The notes beneath the pieces were generated by a model, which worked only from the letters and a program-made list of their open reading frames with translations, had not been told where the DNA came from and made no database searches. A stretch of DNA of 34,135 bases. Source: Rhodobacterales bacterium. Lineage in GTDB: Bacteria; Pseudomonadota; Alphaproteobacteria; Rhodobacterales; Rhodobacteraceae. This document shows, piece after piece, positions 19,227-27,694 of the stretch. Both the position numbers and the translations under genes were made by a program. The stretch is from NCBI GenBank assembly GCA_026400325.1, contig JAPLPF010000133.1, positions 1 through 34,135 on the forward strand, read 5' to 3'. Each line of letters starts with the position of its first letter. The stretch's first letter is position 1.

Positions 19227-20135
19227 TCAGGTCCGTCGCACCGGCACGCGGCTTCCTGCCGGAACTGCAACGTCGCCGTGAACAATCAGCGCGGTGGCCG
19301 ACATCGTTTCCGCCAGCCAAAGCGCCAGCGTGACCGGTGCGGACCCTTGTGGCCCGTCAACCGCATCCAGCACCAGCTTGGACGGGGCCCAGACCACCGT
19401 CTGCCCGCGTCGCATGGCCCAGTCGATTTCCGTGCGGGTTGCCACGACCACACAGCGCGGATCGCGCGCGGCCAGGGTCCAGGCATTCTGTTCGATGGCC
19501 AGAAGGTCGATCCGCCGCTGGGTTGGCCGGTGGCCGGTCACAGGGCGCGGAAGGTCGGGCAGTCCCACGGTCAGGATCACGGGCAGGCCCTGCGCAAGCA
19601 GCCCATCCAGCCGGGCCGGGAATTTCGGGTCGGCGATGGTGGCATTGTCCAGATGGACGACCAGCGGATGCACCGCACCGCTTTGCCCGGGTTCCTGCGC
19701 AAGGAGCGGACGTTCCGCGCGGGACCGGACGATCTCGACCCCCAGCGCATAGGGCCCGACATCCAGCTTTTCGATCCGCAGGAAGGCCCGCATGGCCGCA
19801 GGTTCGGCAAGAATGCGCTCGGCCACACGCTCGGCCAGGGTTTCCAGAAGATTCAGCCGTTCAGCCGCCAGTTCGGCGGCAATCGCTTCGGTGATCCGGT
19901 CATAGCTCAGGATGCGGTCAACGTCGTCCTCCAGCGGGCCCGTGACCGGGCGCACCTCGACCACCACGTTGAAGCGAAGACGCTGCTGATGGCCACGTTC
20001 CTGCTGGAAGGCGCCGATGTCGGCCTCGACCACATGGTCGCGCAAAGAGATGCGGTCGCGGGGGTCGGCTGTGGCTGACGCCTCGGCCCGATCCTCGGGA
20101 TGGGCGAAAGCCAGTTCGATGTCCGTCGTTGTCAT
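19227..20135 (-). CDS. folB: Dihydroneopterin aldolase, with long C-terminal region
   Basis: 302 residues. The first half is a FolB-like dihydroneopterin aldolase domain (SLRDHVVEADIGAFQQERG, RILSYDRITEAIAAEL, LNLLETLAERVAERILAEP), which makes 6-hydroxymethyl-dihydropterin. The second half (from about 160) is an extra region with LLAIEQNAWTLAARDPR and a closing TALIVHGDVAVPAGSRVP; typical FolB is about 120 residues. The length is usual for this order as far as I recall. ATG 20135 is the first sensible start; upstream open frame is antisense-type noise. It precedes folP by 46 bases. Confidence 0.88.
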   Translation of the reverse strand: MTTTDIELAFAHPEDRAEASATADPRDRISLRDHVVEADIGAFQQERGHQQRLRFNVVVEVRPVTGPLEDDVDRILSYDRITEAIAAELAAERLNLLETLAERVAERILAEPAAMRAFLRIEKLDVGPYALGVEIVRSRAERPLLAQEPGQSGAVHPLVVHLDNATIADPKFPARLDGLLAQGLPVILTVGLPDLPRPVTGHRPTQRRIDLLAIEQNAWTLAARDPRCVVVATRTEIDWAMRRGQTVVWAPSKLVLDAVDGPQGSAPVTLALWLAETMSATALIVHGDVAVPAGSRVPVRRT

Positions 20136-20242
20136 GGCCGCCTCATCTGGGATGCGCCTGTCATAGCATGCCTCGCGCCCCGACCAAGCGTGAAGGCGGC
20201 AGGGCACGGGTGCCCCGCGACATTGACCCCGGGCCGCTCTGA

Positions 20243-20899
20243 TCAGCCCGGTTGGCGGTAGAAGGCATGCGCGCCGATCGTGGTGGTGTGGGCAAAGCGC
20301 TTGGACCACCCGGGCTTGACGCCGCGGGTATGGAAATGCGTGGCCCCTTCGGTCAGCAGACGCGGGGCGCCGTCCAGCATGGCCCGCGCAATCCGTCCGG
20401 CCAGATCGGCGGCGGTCTTGTCGCGCATCCGGTCGGTGCGGCCGTCGCAAACATAGCTGAACTGGCATCCGCCACCGCCGCGTTGCTTGACAACCTTGCA
20501 GATCGTGCGGGGATAAAGCGGGCTGTCCACCCGGTTCAGGATCACCTCGGCCACAGCGACCTGACCCTGCAGGCTTTCCCCGCGCGCCTCGAAATAAAGG
20601 GCTTCGGTCAGGCATTGCCATTCGGCGTCCCCTGCAGGCGCAGGCTGCGCCATCAGCCAGCCTTCGGTCAGACCTTCCGTCTGGGCCGCTGCCGGCAGGA
20701 CCGTGGTAAAATCAGGGGCCGGGATGCGGACCAGCTTTGGCAATTGACCTTCAAGGTCTTGCCCGACCGACCCAAAGTCGGCAGTCCTGTCGCCTGGATG
20801 ATAGCTGACCGGCCAAAGGGCGTCGGCCGAAGCCATTCCACCCGCGCCAAGCGCAACCCCGACCAGCGCAACCACGCGCGCCACTTTGCAAAACATCAT
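20243..20899 (-). CDS. Cell wall hydrolase (SleB/Hydrolase_2 family)
   Basis: A 218-residue exported protein with a signal peptide (RVVALVGVALGAGGMASA). The C-terminal half is the Hydrolase_2 domain of SleB, the spore-cortex-lytic family used in Gram-negatives for peptidoglycan remodelling. The catalytic Glu is in CLTEALYFEARGES, and the family motifs ILNRVDSPLYP, GCQFSYVCDG and GATHFHTRGVKP follow. The first 80 residues are a linker I do not recognise. It is oriented with, and downstream of, the PPDK-like gene (187 bases apart), but the gap contains an inverted repeat and probably its own promoter. Confidence 0.87.
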   Translation of the reverse strand: MMFCKVARVVALVGVALGAGGMASADALWPVSYHPGDRTADFGSVGQDLEGQLPKLVRIPAPDFTTVLPAAAQTEGLTEGWLMAQPAPAGDAEWQCLTEALYFEARGESLQGQVAVAEVILNRVDSPLYPRTICKVVKQRGGGGCQFSYVCDGRTDRMRDKTAADLAGRIARAMLDGAPRLLTEGATHFHTRGVKPGWSKRFAHTTTIGAHAFYRQPG

Positions 20900-21022
20900 T
20901 CTGATCTTCCGTCATTGTTTCCGAATTGGCGGAAGTACCCCCGCCTTGCAAGCAGGCGGGGAGGTAGGGGAAAGCGGCAGGACAGTCCACCACTGTTGCA
21001 AATTTAGCACGAAATTTGCGGG

Positions 21023-21056
21023 AAACTCGGCGAGAACTCGCCCAAAGCCTGAGTTT
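21023..21056. repeat. Nested inverted repeat between PPDK-like and SleB genes
   Basis: AAACTC (21023-21028) pairs with GAGTTT (21051-21056), and inside it GGCGAG-AA-CTCGCC (21029-21042) is a perfect dyad. On the minus strand no T-tract follows, so it is not an ordinary terminator for the PPDK-like gene. It may be an operator or a processing site upstream of the hydrolase gene. Confidence 0.45.
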
Positions 21057-21085
21057 TTACATGAGGATTCAGGCGTAAATCAATG

Positions 21086-23632
21086 TTAGATAATGGATTT
21101 CCGATCCAGCAAGGCAAGATGCGCCGCGGCCAGCCGTGCCATCGGCACCCGGTACGGAGAGCATGAGACATAGTCGAACCCCGCCTTCCGGCAAAACTCG
21201 ATGGATTCGGGATTGCCGCCATGTTCGCCGCAGATCGACAACGTCAGGTCCGACCTGGTCTTGCGGCCACGGTCTGCCCCGATCAGCAAAAGCTCGCCCA
21301 CCCCATCGACATCCAGAATGTGGAACGGGTCTTCCGGGAAGACGCCCAGACGGACATAGGTGTTCATGAAGCGGCCGGCATCGTCGCGCGACAACCCATA
21401 GGTCATCTGGGTCAGGTCATTGGTCCCAAAGGACAAAAAGGCCGCATGCTGCGCAATCTCGCCCGCCCGCAGGGCCGCGCGCGGGGTTTCGACCATCACC
21501 CCCAGCTTGTAGTCAAAATCGGCCCCTGCCTTGGTGCGCACCATGGCGGCGACAGCGTCGATGCGCGTCTTGACCAGTTCGACCTCGCGCCGGGCGCTGA
21601 CAAGGGGGATCATGATTTCGGGCACAACCGGCGCACCACGGCGGGCACTTTCCAGCGTCGCCTCGAAGATCGCCTGCGCCTGCATGTCATAGATTTCCGG
21701 CGAGACCACGCCAAGTCGCACCCCGCGCATGCCAAGCATCGGGTTGACTTCGGTCAAGGCCTCGGCGCGGCGGGTCACCTCGGACAGGGGACGGTCCAGC
21801 GCCTCGGCCAGATCACGCAGCCCCTCGCGGTCCTGCGGCAGGAATTCGTGCAAGGGCGGGTCGAACAGGCGGATGCAGACCGGCAATCCCTGCATGATCT
21901 CGAAAAGCTGGACGAAATCCTCGCGCTGCATCGGCAAAAGCCGGGTCAGGGCCGCTGCCCGGTCCTGCGGCGTGTCCGCGAAGATCATCTCGCGCATCGC
22001 GACCAGACGGTCTTCCTCGAAGAACATGTGTTCAGTCCGGCACAGGCCGATCCCTTCCGCCTCGAACTTGCGGGCGGTTTCGGCATCGGCGGGCGTGTCG
22101 GCATTGGCGCGCACACCGATGTCGCGCACTCCGTCCGCCCAGGACAGAAGCCTGCGAAAGCTGTCATCCAGCGCGGGGGGCAGCATTTCGGCGGCCCCGG
22201 CCAGCGCCTCGCCCTTGGTGCCGTCCAGCGTCACCACATCGCCTTCGCGGAACACCCGGCCATCGGCGGTGGTCAGTTTCTTGTCACGCGTATCCAGTCG
22301 CACCTCGGACGCGCCCACCACGCAGGGCAGGCCCAGCCCGCGCGCAATCACCGCCGCATGGCTTGTCATGCCGCCGCGTTCGGTCAGCACGGCCGCCGAC
22401 GAATGCATGCCGCGAATATCCTCGGGCGAGGTTTCGCGCCGCACAAGGATGCACGGCTCCCCCCGCGAGGCGCTGGCCTGCGCGGCCGAGGATGAGAACA
22501 CCAGCCGCCCGGTTGCCGCCCCCGGGCTGGCCGCGATGCCGCGCGCGATCACGTCTCGTGCGCCGCGCGGGTCAACCTGATGGTGCAAAAGCTCGGACAA
22601 GGCCTGCGGTTCAACCCGCAAGACCGCCTCTTCCTTGGGGATCACGCCGTCTTCGGCAAGCGCCACCGCAATGCGCAGGCCGGCCCGGACCGACCGCGCA
22701 ACCTTGACCGCATCCAGCACCGCAAGGCGGCCATCCTCGATGGTGAACTCGATCTGCATCTCTTCGCGCAGGCGTTCGCGGCAGACGGCACCATGGGCAA
22801 CCAGCGTTGCAAAGATCTCTGGCGAGACATCCTCCAGCGAAGCCCCGCGCGGATCGCGGGTCAGATACAGCGCCTCGGTGGTCTTCAGCGCGTCACGGCC
22901 CTGGCTTTGTCCAAGGTAGCGCCCGGTGATCTGCGGCTGGCCAGTCACTGGATCGACGAACTGGATCACGCCGCTGCCGCTGATGCCCTGCCCGATCCCC
23001 TGCGCCATTTCCTGCACCACAAGGCCAAGCGCCGCCTCGTCCGGGGCACCCTTGGCTTGCCGCAACAGGCGGGCGCTGGTCCCCTCCCAGGCACGGGCCA
23101 TGCTGCGCAACACCTCGGACAACTGGCGCGAGGGGTCTTCGGGGAAGGGTTCGTCGGTCTCGACCTCGTACTGGTGCAGGGCTTCACGCAAGGCGCCCGG
23201 TCCGGGCTTCAGCGCGTCAAACACCTCGGGGTCAAGCCGGGCCACATGGATCGCATAGGCCTGCACGAACCGCAGAAAAAGCGCGTCCGCCGCCGTTTCG
23301 CCATGGGTTTCGGCCAGACGGGCGTGGCGTTTGGCGTTCAGGCCGATGTTCAGGATCGTCGCGGGGCCACCCCAATCGGGGTTGGCAGGCGACGGGCGGA
23401 CGGAAATCAGCGGCCCGTCACCGAAATGGTCCAGGATTCCGCTGGCATCCACCCCATGCCCGGCAGCAATGGCGCGGACGGTGGGGGCGGGCAAGGCCAC
23501 GGATTTCGGCACCGGAAGCTCAAGCCGGACCAGCCGCTGCAGGCACTTTGCCCGCCAGCCATGCGTCGCCGTCGCGATCTGCGCCGAAGGGCTGATCTGG
23601 GCGAATTCTGGAATCGGATCGTGTTTCTGCAC
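21086..23632 (-). CDS. ppdK: Pyruvate, phosphate dikinase-like protein with atypical N-terminus
   Basis: About 848 residues. The middle phosphohistidine domain (TERGGMTSHAAVIARG, catalytic His) and the C-terminal PEP/pyruvate barrel (LCRTEHMFFEEDR, MLGMRGVRLG, SICGEHGGNPES with the catalytic Cys) are intact. The N-terminal nucleotide-binding domain is odd: where PPDK has GGKGANLAEM it has HGWRAKCLQR (residues 24-33), and where PPDK has SVRSGAR it has SVRPSPA (77-83). GTG 23632 is preferred because AAAGG lies 7 bases before it; ATG 23680 would add 16 residues. Whether it still makes PEP from pyruvate, ATP and phosphate is open; it could have another phosphotransfer role. Confidence 0.8.
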   Translation of the reverse strand: MQKHDPIPEFAQISPSAQIATATHGWRAKCLQRLVRLELPVPKSVALPAPTVRAIAAGHGVDASGILDHFGDGPLISVRPSPANPDWGGPATILNIGLNAKRHARLAETHGETAADALFLRFVQAYAIHVARLDPEVFDALKPGPGALREALHQYEVETDEPFPEDPSRQLSEVLRSMARAWEGTSARLLRQAKGAPDEAALGLVVQEMAQGIGQGISGSGVIQFVDPVTGQPQITGRYLGQSQGRDALKTTEALYLTRDPRGASLEDVSPEIFATLVAHGAVCRERLREEMQIEFTIEDGRLAVLDAVKVARSVRAGLRIAVALAEDGVIPKEEAVLRVEPQALSELLHHQVDPRGARDVIARGIAASPGAATGRLVFSSSAAQASASRGEPCILVRRETSPEDIRGMHSSAAVLTERGGMTSHAAVIARGLGLPCVVGASEVRLDTRDKKLTTADGRVFREGDVVTLDGTKGEALAGAAEMLPPALDDSFRRLLSWADGVRDIGVRANADTPADAETARKFEAEGIGLCRTEHMFFEEDRLVAMREMIFADTPQDRAAALTRLLPMQREDFVQLFEIMQGLPVCIRLFDPPLHEFLPQDREGLRDLAEALDRPLSEVTRRAEALTEVNPMLGMRGVRLGVVSPEIYDMQAQAIFEATLESARRGAPVVPEIMIPLVSARREVELVKTRIDAVAAMVRTKAGADFDYKLGVMVETPRAALRAGEIAQHAAFLSFGTNDLTQMTYGLSRDDAGRFMNTYVRLGVFPEDPFHILDVDGVGELLLIGADRGRKTRSDLTLSICGEHGGNPESIEFCRKAGFDYVSCSPYRVPMARLAAAHLALLDRKSII

Positions 23633-23687
23633 TGCAGCGCCTTTTTGTTCGCGCGCAGCATAACCCGAATCACCTGTCAATCAAGCG

Positions 23688-23697
23688 TGACATGTCA
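23688..23697. promoter_or_regulatory. Perfect palindrome upstream of PPDK-like gene
   Basis: TGACATGTCA at 23688-23697 is a perfect 10-base palindrome lying 56 bases before the preferred start. Further TGTC/GTGAC-like elements surround it (23673-23707). It may be a regulator site for the PPDK-like gene. Confidence 0.3.
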
Positions 23698-23766
23698 GTC
23701 CTGTGACGATTCCTTGGGCGGTTTGTTGACGCAAGCCAATCGCTCCTAACGTCAGACACCCCGCGC

Positions 23767-23864
23767 CTCCCCTCCCCCTCGTGGGGAGGGGATGGGGGTG
23801 GGGGGCTCCCGGCCCTGCGACCAGCCCCCCCACCCTCTCCCTCCCCCACAAGGGGGGGAGGGAA
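23767..23864. repeat. Large GC-rich imperfect inverted repeat
   Basis: Two arms of about 40 bases (23767-23807 and 23823-23864) are near-complementary, each built of C-runs, a short TCGTG or TTGTG core and G-runs. Each arm can also fold alone as CCCC-loop-GGGG. Extragenic palindromes of this composition occur in many alphaproteobacterial genomes. It sits between the PPDK-like gene and the glyS stop, so it could also help end glyS transcription. Confidence 0.8.
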
Positions 23865-23891
23865 GCGCCACATGCCCCTGGTCCGCCCCCT

Positions 23892-26100
23892 CTAGCCCTC
23901 GATCCGGCTCAGGTCCGCGACACCGGAACAGATCGCCCGGATGCGGTGCAGAAGGTTGAGGCGGTTCCGCCGAACGATCTGGTTGTCGCTGTTCACCTGC
24001 ACGGCGGTGAAGAAGGCATCCACCGGCGCACGAAGCGCGGCCATCGCGGCCATCGCCGTCGCGAAATCCTCCGCCGCCATCGCCGGCCCGATCTTCGTCT
24101 CTGCCGTGTCGAGGGCGGCTGGCGCCGCCGCGTCCGCGCTGCGCCTGCTGCCGGCCGCCCGCTCGGAGCGGCGCTCGCCCCTTGTTCGCCCGCTTGTAGC
24201 CCTGCAACAGGTTCGCCCCGTCCTCGGTCCTCAGCGTCTCACTCAGCGCCGTGGCCCGCTTGACGAGCAGCGTCAGATCGTCATTCCCCGGCATGGCAAG
24301 GCAGGCGTCGATGATGTCGTGGGACACGCCCTGATCGCGGAGGGTGACCTTGAGGCGGTCGTGGAGGAAGCCGAGGAGGTCCTCCAGTTTCGCTTCTGCA
24401 ATTTCGCGAAGCTGCGGGAAATCATCGCGATAACGGTCATTCTGCGCTTGAACCATTTCGCCTTGGAGTTGCCGAGCCTGTTCGTCGAGACCCAAGTCCC
24501 TCACCTTCCTGATGATTTCTGGCTTGTGAGGTGACCCAGAGTGATGTTCAAGAACGACCCTTCTGCTCAACGGAAGGTAGGAAATGCGCAAGAATGGAAT
24601 TCGAGCGTTACTACCGATCATAAGTCGAATAACCCCCAGCGCCGCCCGCCGCAGCGCATAGGGGTCCTTGCTCCCGGTAGGCTTCTCATCAATCGCCCAG
24701 AACCCGGTCAGCGTGTCGATCTTGTCGGCCAGCGCCACGGCGACCGATACCGGCTCCACCGGCACCGCGTCCGAGGGCCCGAGCGGTGAGTAATGGTCCC
24801 GCGCGGCATCCGCCACTGCAGGTTTCTCCCCCGCCTCCAGCGCGTAATACCGGCCCATCGCGCCCTGCAACTCGGGGAATTCCCCCACCATCGCCGACCG
24901 CAGGTCCAGCTTCGCCAACCGTGCCGCCCGCATCGCGTCGGCGGCATCCGCCCCGACCAAAGGCGCAATCTCACGCGCCAGCGCCGCGATCCGCTCGATC
25001 CGGTCGGCCTGAGACCCCAGCTTGTTGTGGAAGGTGACCGCCTTCAGCCCCTCCACCCACTCGCCCATGCCCGCTTTCGCCACCCGCAGGTCATTTTCCC
25101 AAAAGAACTTCGCGTCCGACAGCCGCGCCGACAGCACCTTCTGGTTGCCCTTCAGGATCACCGCCCCGCCATCCGCCGCCTCGATATTGGCGACCGTCAC
25201 GAACCCCATGATTTTTTCAGAATCGGGCCGCCCCGTCTTGGGGTTCCGCACCGAAAAGAACTTCTGATGCTCCTTCATGCTGGTTTGCAGCACCTCTGCC
25301 GGAAGCCCCAGAAACGCCTCACCGATCCGCCCCATCAGTGGCACCGGCCATTCGACCAGCCCGGCCACCTCGGCCAACAAACCGGCGTCAGGAACAACCT
25401 CCATCCCCGCCGCAAAGGCCAGGTTCTGCGCGCCCTGCCAGATCGCCGCCTCACGCTCGGCGGTATCCAGCACCACATGCGCGCGCTTCAGCTTGACGAC
25501 ATAGTCGTCGAACCCCGAAACGGTGAACCGCCCGTTGCCCATGAAGCGGTGGCCTTCGGTCGTGTTGCCCGCTTCGATCCCGTCCACCACCAGCGGCACG
25601 ACATGCGTGCCAGCCTCATCCGACAGGATGCACAGGATGGACTGCAACGGCCGCACCCAGCGCAAGGAACCATTCCCCCAGCGCATTGACTTTGGCCAGG
25701 GAAAGCCCCGGATCACGCCCTCCAGCACCTCGGCCACGATCACCGGGGCCGCGCGGCCGGGCTTTTCGACCACGGCATAGAAGGTCTCGCCCTTCTTGTC
25801 CGCCCGCCGCTCCAGCTGGTCGAGCGTCAGGCCGGTCGACCGAAGGAACCCCTCCACCGCCTGCGCCGGAGCACTGGTCGACGGCCCTTTCCGCTCCTCC
25901 CGCACCGGGCGGCTCTCGGCCGTCAGCCCGTCCACCGACAGCACCAGCCGGCGCGGCGTCGAAAACGCCCCGGCGCTGGCATAGGTCAGCCCGGCCTCGA
26001 CCAGACCATCGGTCACCAGCTTCTTCAGATCCTCCCGCGCGCGGGCCTGCATCCGCGCCGGGATTTCCTCAGAGAAAAGTTCGATCAAGAGGTCGGGCAT
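23892..26100 (-). CDS. glyS: Glycyl-tRNA synthetase beta subunit, frame disrupted near C-terminus
   Basis: The beta subunit of the heterotetrameric GlyRS found in most bacteria; it holds the tRNA and partners GlyQ. The start is PDLLIELFSEEIPARMQARA, and the N-terminal and HD-like regions follow (LQTSMKEHQKFFSVRN; WENDLRVAKAGMGEWVEGLK; DPYALRRAALGVIRLM). After NLLQGYKRAN (about 24184) the frame is lost. The true C-terminus (ALDTAETKIG, then NRLNLLHRIRAICSGVADLS) is in another frame from about 24117 to the TAG at 23892. The 66 bases between do not translate to family sequence in any frame I tried and seem too few. Follows the small membrane protein by 2 bases. Confidence 0.93.
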
Positions 26101-26102
26101 GG

Positions 26103-26579
26103 TCAGTCCTTCAGACTGGCGTTGGGCTGGTTCCAGGCAAAGGCGCGGCCGTCCGGAAACACGGCGACGACGCGGTCAACACCCTTGTGAATCTCGGGTT
26201 CCGACAGGAAGGCCAGCGCCTCGCCGGATTCCAGCGCCTTTCCAATGACTTCCGCGTCAAAACAGTCAAAGGATGACGGCGCGATCAGCGGCTCGGCACC
26301 CGGATAGATGCGGTAGGTCTCGGTCAGCATTGCCAGCGACATCGGCGTGGTAAAGCAGGCCCGGAACTTGATGGGAGAGCTGGCAGCGTCCGTCCCTTCG
26401 ATGCCTTTGACAAGGATCGGTTCGGGTTGGTTGCTTGTCAGCGGCACAAGGCGGATTTCCGCGCCGGGGGTAAAGACCACCGGTTCGTAGAACGCCCTTT
26501 CGGCGGTGTACCACAGGGCCACGCCCCCAAGAAGCGCGGTCAGCACGATGAACACCACGGCAAAGCGTCCCGCATTCAC
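26103..26579 (-). CDS. Small membrane-anchored protein, probably DUF6446
   Basis: A 158-residue protein with one N-terminal membrane anchor ([19 protein letters not shown]) and a periplasmic domain that contains two Cys residues ([17 protein letters not shown]) which could form a disulfide. I associate it with the DUF6446 family of this order but cannot confirm the number. It overlaps the end of glyQ by 4 bases and is 2 bases from glyS, so the glyQ-glyS operon carries it as a fixed insert. No role in tRNA charging is suggested by its sequence. Confidence 0.6.
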   Translation of the reverse strand: MNAGRFAVVFIVLTALLGGVALWYTAERAFYEPVVFTPGAEIRLVPLTSNQPEPILVKGIEGTDAASSPIKFRACFTTPMSLAMLTETYRIYPGAEPLIAPSSFDCFDAEVIGKALESGEALAFLSEPEIHKGVDRVVAVFPDGRAFAWNQPNASLKD

Positions 26580-27502
26580 AGATCCGCCCCCGCTTCGGTC
26601 TGGCGAAACGCGTCGGCACAGGCCTTTGCCAGCGCCCGCACCCGCCCGATATAGGCCTGCCGTTCGGTGACCGAGATCACGCCGCGCGCGTCCAGCAGGT
26701 TGAACAGGTGGCTGGCCTTGATCGTCTGGTCATAGGCCGGATGCGCCATGACGATGCGTTTGCCGGATTTCGGGTCCTCAGGCTCAAAGGCCAGCAGCCG
26801 CGCACATTCCGCCTCGGCATCCTCGAAATGCCGCAGCAGCATCTCGGTGGAGGCGCCGTCAAAGTTGTGGCGGGAGTATTCTTCCTCGGTCTGCCGAAAG
26901 ATGTCGCCGTATTTCAACGGGATCGGGCTGTCGGGATCGTTGAACGGCATGTCCATCACATGGTCGATGCCCATCACGTACATCGCCAGCCGCTCCAGCC
27001 CATAAGTCAGCTCGCCGCTGACCGGGCGGCAGTCATGCCCGCCGACCTGCTGGAAATAGGTGAACTGGCTGACTTCCATCCCGTCGCACCAGACCTCCCA
27101 GCCCAGGCCCCAGGCGCCGAGGGTCGGGCTTTCCCAGTCATCCTCGACAAAGCGGATGTCGTGGAGCGCAAGGTCGATGCCGATGGCGGCAAGGCTGCCA
27201 AGATACAACTCTTGCAGGTCCGGGGGCGAGGGTTTGATGATGACCTGGTATTGATAGTAATGCTGCAGACGGTTCGGGTTCTCGCCATAGCGCCCGTCGG
27301 TCGGCCGACGCGAGGGCTGGACATAGGCCGCCGCCCAGGGCTTCGTTCCAAGCGACCGCAGCGTGGTGGCCGGGTGGAACGTGCCTGCCCCCACCTCCAT
27401 GTCATAGGGCTGCAGGATCGCGCAGCCCTTGGCGGCCCAATAGCCCTGCAGGCGCAGGATGATTTCCTGAAAGCTGCGGGGGGTGTTGGTGTCATGCGGC
27501 AT
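26576..27502 (-). CDS. glyQ: Glycyl-tRNA synthetase alpha subunit
   Basis: The 308-residue catalytic subunit of the alpha2-beta2 GlyRS; it activates glycine with ATP for transfer to tRNA(Gly). Family signatures are [59 protein letters not shown] and [19 protein letters not shown]. Its length and both ends are normal. It is the first gene of glyQ-small membrane protein-glyS and is divergent from the secreted pseudoprotease gene with about 190 bases between starts. I found no T-box in that gap. Confidence 0.97.
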   Translation of the reverse strand: MPHDTNTPRSFQEIILRLQGYWAAKGCAILQPYDMEVGAGTFHPATTLRSLGTKPWAAAYVQPSRRPTDGRYGENPNRLQHYYQYQVIIKPSPPDLQELYLGSLAAIGIDLALHDIRFVEDDWESPTLGAWGLGWEVWCDGMEVSQFTYFQQVGGHDCRPVSGELTYGLERLAMYVMGIDHVMDMPFNDPDSPIPLKYGDIFRQTEEEYSRHNFDGASTEMLLRHFEDAEAECARLLAFEPEDPKSGKRIVMAHPAYDQTIKASHLFNLLDARGVISVTERQAYIGRVRALAKACADAFRQTEAGADL

Positions 27503-27694
27503 GGCGCACCTTTAGGCAGGGCTTCTTTCGGGTCGCGTCTTCCCTATCCACTGGGGCGGACAGGGTCAATTCCACAAAGCGGCCGGATGCACAGGGGCGG
27601 ACCGTTTGGCTGGCCGCGGTGCGTTACGCCCTTGCGGGGACGGTGGCGATCTTTACTCTGGCGCGCAGCCGACCGGAATTCAGGACATTGCCCC

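Noticed and set aside
21221-22495. 424-residue open frame antisense to the PPDK-like gene
   Set aside because: His/Gln/Arg-rich shadow sequence with no family motif, fully inside a clear coding region.
26708-27694. Upstream extension of the pseudoprotease frame over glyQ
   Set aside because: The frame is open but antisense to glyQ; the signal peptide at GTG 27695 marks the true start.
27503-27694. T-box or other tRNA-sensing leader before glyQ
   Set aside because: No specifier stem, T-box sequence or terminator was found, and such leaders are rare in this group.
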